Source: Clostridiaceae bacterium
GTDB lineage: Bacteria > Bacillota > Clostridia > Acetivibrionales > DTU013
Assembly: GCA_012799845.1 (NCBI GenBank)
Contig: JAAZKL010000418.1
Span: 1 to 7,908 of the forward strand
Direction: 5' to 3'
Length of the DNA stretch: 7,908 nucleotides
Below are positions 6,701 through 7,908 of the stretch, one piece after another. Both the position numbers and the translations under genes were made by a program. The notes below the pieces were generated by a model that saw only the letters and a list, made by a program, of their open reading frames with translations, was not told the origin of the DNA and searched no databases. How positions within the stretch are numbered: the stretch's first letter is position 1; each line of letters opens with the position of its first letter.

Positions 6701-7577
6701 GGCAGAACAGAATACTAATGAGACTTTCAGCTTCGAACAGGAACCTGTAATGGTTGCGGCCAAGGCTGGCAGTTCACTCAAATTTGCGAAGCCTCGTGTA
6801 TTTATTCCCGTATTCACGGGTACGAACACTGATTATGATATCGCAAAGGCATTCGAGATTGCCGGTGGCAGCGTTGATAAGCTTGTCATACGGAATCTGT
6901 CGTCTGAATCCATCAAAGAGGCAGTGTCGGCTGTGGTTGACAGAATAAAGGACAGTCAAATACTTGTATTTGCCGGCGATGATGAAGAGCCAAACGGACC
7001 GGGCAAATTTACTGCTGCAGTATTCAGCAACCCGTATATAAGGGAGGCTGTCAACGATTTGCTTCAGAAGAGGGACGGGCTTATTCTTGGTATCTCCAGC
7101 GGATTCAACGCCTTGCTGAGGATGGGGCTGCTGCCTTATGGCGAGTTCAGGGATCAGGATACAAACAGCCCGGCACTGACACAGAATTCGATCGGCAGGT
7201 ATGTATCCTGCATGGTGCAGACCAAGGTCGTATCAAAGAAGTCACCCTGGTTCAGTAATGTCAATGTTGGCGATATCCATACTGTCGCTGTATCAAACAA
7301 CAACGGCAGGTTCGTGGCGCCGGAAGCGACGATAAAATCATTGGCAGCTAATGGGCAGATTGCAACCCAATATGTTGACTTGGAAGGCAAAGCCACGAAT
7401 GATATTAGATACAATCCGAATGGCTCAATGTATGCGGTAGAAGGAATAACAAGCCCTGACGGCAGGATACTCGGGAAAATGGGCCATTCTGAAAGAAAGG
7501 GAGCATATGTCTGCATCAATGTACCCGGCAACAAGGATCAACTGATACTTGAGGCAGGAGTTGGATATTTCAGGTGA
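3783..7577 (+). CDS. purL: Phosphoribosylformylglycinamidine synthase (large PurL) with degenerate glutaminase domain
   Basis: Large PurL makes FGAM from FGAR, ATP and glutamine in purine synthesis. This 1264-residue protein has the full family layout: an N-terminal PurS-like region, a linker with DTYWSDHCRHTTF (231-243), a first PurM-like half with ETHNHP (336-341) and DFGAGGVS (520-527), a second half with GGKDSMSG (792-799), and a C-terminal class I glutaminase domain (about 1003-1264). The synthetase core looks intact. The glutaminase domain does not: the usual LGICNG is LGISSG, placing Ser1105 at the nucleophile; the GGFSxGDEP oxyanion loop is shortened to AGDDEEP (1064-1070); and SHGEGR is SNNNGR (1171-1176). 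His1235 and Glu1237 of GHSER remain. I infer no glutamine hydrolysis and possible ammonia use. No other pur gene is adjacent; a divergent LysR may control it. An earlier GTG (3780) or later ATG (3810) start is possible. Confidence 0.93.
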   Translation: MNSFIQDENMQRKKVRRIFIEKRKAYDAEAHRMYRDFKGFLGVRNMEGVRVAYRYDITGITDKEYIDSKRIIFSESLTDVVYEETLPVSENERAFAVEYLPGQFDQKADSASQCLQLLTLGEKPQCKTARVIVLRVDISDSDFEKVKNYCINPVDCMESGMDKPNSLDAEVVIPGDISQVSGFCSMTADDLASLRDKLGLAMTLEDLEFCRKYFSETEHRDPTITEIRVLDTYWSDHCRHTTFLTRINNIEFDDSPFGNFMKTVFEQYNSARKFVYGDLEKDISLMDLATIAMKVMRKDGRLDDMEVSDEVNACSIVINARVNGKDEEWLVMFKNETHNHPTEIEPFGGASTCLGGGIRDPLSGRAYVYQAMRITGSGDPRTPFEKTLPGKLPQRKITTEAAAGYSSYGNQIGLAGGQVAEIYDEGYVAKRMELGAMVGATPRRNVVRMRPEPGDVVILVGGRTGRDGCGGATGSSKEQDEKALLTCGAEVQKGNPSLERNIVRLFRDARVSRMIKKCNDFGAGGVSVAIGELADGLDIDLDSVPTKYESLDGTELAISESQERMAVVISNKDKDEFISAAMEENLEATQVAVVTDTGRMRMKWRGKTIVDISRDFLNTSGVKQNTDVKVVSPEMTVSEESEELSLSLEEAWTSNLQKLENCCQKGLAERFDSTNGAATVLMPFGGKYQLSPAEGMAAKLPVLEGDTTTCTLMTYGYNPTISRWSPFHGAVYAVVEAIAKVVAMGGDYRNVRMSMQEFFEKLGKDPVRWGKPFSALLGAYYAEMKLGIPSIGGKDSMSGTFKDLDVPPTLVAFAVSVGDVENVISTEFKKAGSQVVLVKLRKDQYKLPDFDQLHASYTRIHELIKEKVVLAAHSVRQGGVAEAVSRMCFGNMIGVDVNIENTAELFTPDYGSIILEVKADADVHQLLHGLGYKIIGTTLEDPVIKCRGTVLNLSDLVEKWMQPLENVFPTKVEAEQNTNETFSFEQEPVMVAAKAGSSLKFAKPRVFIPVFTGTNTDYDIAKAFEIAGGSVDKLVIRNLSSESIKEAVSAVVDRIKDSQILVFAGDDEEPNGPGKFTAAVFSNPYIREAVNDLLQKRDGLILGISSGFNALLRMGLLPYGEFRDQDTNSPALTQNSIGRYVSCMVQTKVVSKKSPWFSNVNVGDIHTVAVSNNNGRFVAPEATIKSLAANGQIATQYVDLEGKATNDIRYNPNGSMYAVEGITSPDGRILGKMGHSERKGAYVCINVPGNKDQLILEAGVGYFR
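4305..4322 (+). repeat. GGGGAC repeat copy inside purL (first)
   Basis: Reads GGGGACATTTCTCAAGTT, one base different from the copy ending lysR. It lies in frame and encodes Gly-Asp-Ile-Ser-Gln-Val in the linker before the first PurM-like domain. No extra length is evident relative to the family. Confidence 0.6.
5704..5720 (-). repeat. Partial GGGGAC repeat word inside purL, opposite orientation
   Basis: The minus strand contains GGGACAGTTCTTCAC, 15 bases identical to the intergenic unit at 2689-2710. It encodes Glu-Glu-Leu-Ser-Leu in a charged linker. This is the weakest of the coding copies and may be coincidence. Confidence 0.35.
6623..6640 (+). repeat. GGGGAC repeat copy inside purL (second)
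   Basis: Reads GGGGACAGTTCTCAACTT, one base different from the copy at the lysR end, and is preceded by TGCAG much as that copy is preceded by TTGCA. It encodes Arg-Gly-Thr-Val-Leu-Asn-Leu near the end of the second PurM-like half, in a different frame from the 4305 copy. Confidence 0.6.
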
Positions 7578-7592
7578 TTTGGTGCAGGTGAT

Positions 7593-7607
7593 GGGGACAT
7601 TTCTCAA
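7593..7607 (+). repeat. GGGGAC repeat copy after purL
   Basis: GGGGACATTTCTCAA is identical over 15 bases to the first purL copy. It starts 15 bases after the purL stop codon and diverges after CAA. Confidence 0.6.
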
Positions 7608-7723
7608 AAATCGCTGAAATCGCTGTGTTGTGGTGTTGCAATATGCAATAAAGCGAGCATGGACATCGATGATAATGGAGAAAGCAGTAGAATAAGGACG
7701 GCCAGTTCAATTTCATGTATGGT
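7608..7723. other. Non-coding gap after purL
   Basis: No gene is supported here. It contains a short direct repeat (TCGCTGAAATCGCTG), a small palindrome TTGCAATATGCAA, and at 7695-7716 the string GGACGGCCAGTTCAATTTCAT. That string resembles GGACCAGTTCAACACTATGTTTCAT, which lies upstream at about 2720-2744, and both could be remnants of one element. Confidence 0.5.
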
Positions 7724-7757
7724 AAAAACGCTCATTTTGTAAAAAGTGAGCGTTTTT
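7724..7757 (+). terminator. Strong rho-independent terminator downstream of purL
   Basis: Arms AAAAACGCTCA (7724-7734) and TGAGCGTTTTT (7747-7757) pair perfectly over 11 bp. The stem continues inward through one T-G and three A-T pairs to a GTAA tetraloop. The 3' arm ends in five T, and the A run on the other side makes it bidirectional. It lies about 145 bases past purL. Confidence 0.88.
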
Positions 7758-7801
7758 CACTGTGTGGATGCATAATTTACTGGGAAATAATAAGGAAATG
7801 A

Positions 7802-7830
7802 TATACAGAACAAGTGTTCTGTGTTACAAT
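7802..7830 (+). promoter_or_regulatory. Promoter of the right-edge gene
   Basis: TATACA (7802-7807; four of six -35 matches) and TACAAT (7825-7830; five of six -10 matches) are spaced by 17 bp. The start codon follows 41 bases later. The spacer is largely occupied by a palindromic operator. Confidence 0.6.
7805..7822. promoter_or_regulatory. LexA/DinR-like operator within the promoter
   Basis: ACAGAACAAGTGTTCTGT is a perfect 8-2-8 inverted repeat. Its centre, GAACAAGTGTTC, fits the inner part of the Gram-positive LexA box (GAAC-R-N-R-Y-GTTY). It lies between the -35 and -10, where a bound repressor would block polymerase. SOS control is inferred; another dimeric repressor could use the same symmetry. 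Confidence 0.5.
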
Positions 7831-7871
7831 AAAAATGCAATGCGATCTCAAAATGCTGTAAGGTGATTTTG

Positions 7872-7908
7872 ATGCCCAGGAAGGCAAGAGAAAAGCACAG
7901 TGAGGCAC
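7872..7908 (+). CDS. N-terminus of a probable Y1/RAYT (REP-associated) transposase, cut by window edge
   Basis: Only 12 full codons are present: MPRKAREKHSEA. The ATG at 7872 has AAGGTG six bases upstream, behind its own promoter. From memory, MPRKAREK followed by (S/H)xxA/G is the usual opening of clostridial Y1-type transposases of the IS200-like / REP-associated family, which nick single-stranded hairpins with one catalytic Tyr and a HUH motif. Those residues would lie beyond the window, so they cannot be checked. The scattered GGGGAC repeats nearby agree with this, because RAYT proteins act on such elements. The start codon itself is well supported; the family call rests on a very short match. 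Confidence 0.55.
   Translation, partial: MPRKAREKHSEA

Overview
The window looks like chromosomal DNA of an anaerobic Firmicute in the Clostridia. The evidence is the single-polypeptide PurL of clostridial type, strong AGGAGG-like ribosome sites, an XRE-cupin regulator paired with an acyl-CoA synthetase, and a 12-codon N-terminus typical of clostridial Y1 (REP-associated) transposases. A family XIII / Anaerovoracaceae-like host is a guess. Base composition is moderate and no rRNA, tRNA or CRISPR array was seen.

Layout, left to right. Positions 1-180 hold a 32-bp tandem repeat that decays into a TAAG/AAAG tetranucleotide tract. A hairpin terminator follows at 181-212. Two minus-strand genes form an operon: an XRE-cupin regulator (2529-1963) and, 48 bp downstream, a medium-chain-type acyl-CoA synthetase (1914-262). 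A 218-bp gap (2530-2747) carries tandem and inverted copies of a GGGGAC(A/G)GTTCT repeat. A minus-strand LysR regulator (3665-2748) is divergent from a large plus-strand purL (3783-7577), and their predicted promoters overlap in a 117-bp AT-rich region. After purL come another repeat copy, a strong hairpin terminator, and a promoter with a LexA-like palindrome between its -35 and -10. That promoter drives the first 12 codons of a gene cut by the window edge, probably a RAYT-type Y1 transposase.

Two signals stand out. First, PurL keeps its FGAM-synthetase core, but its C-terminal glutaminase domain has lost the nucleophilic Cys (Ser instead), the oxyanion loop and the SHGEGR motif, while the distal H-S-E pair remains. 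It is therefore predicted to be unable to hydrolyse glutamine. Second, about nine copies of a short GGGGACAGTTCTCAAGTT-like word are scattered over the right two thirds of the window. They occur between genes and also in frame inside lysR and purL, and a probable REP-type transposase lies at the edge. One copy encodes the C-terminal tail of the LysR protein.
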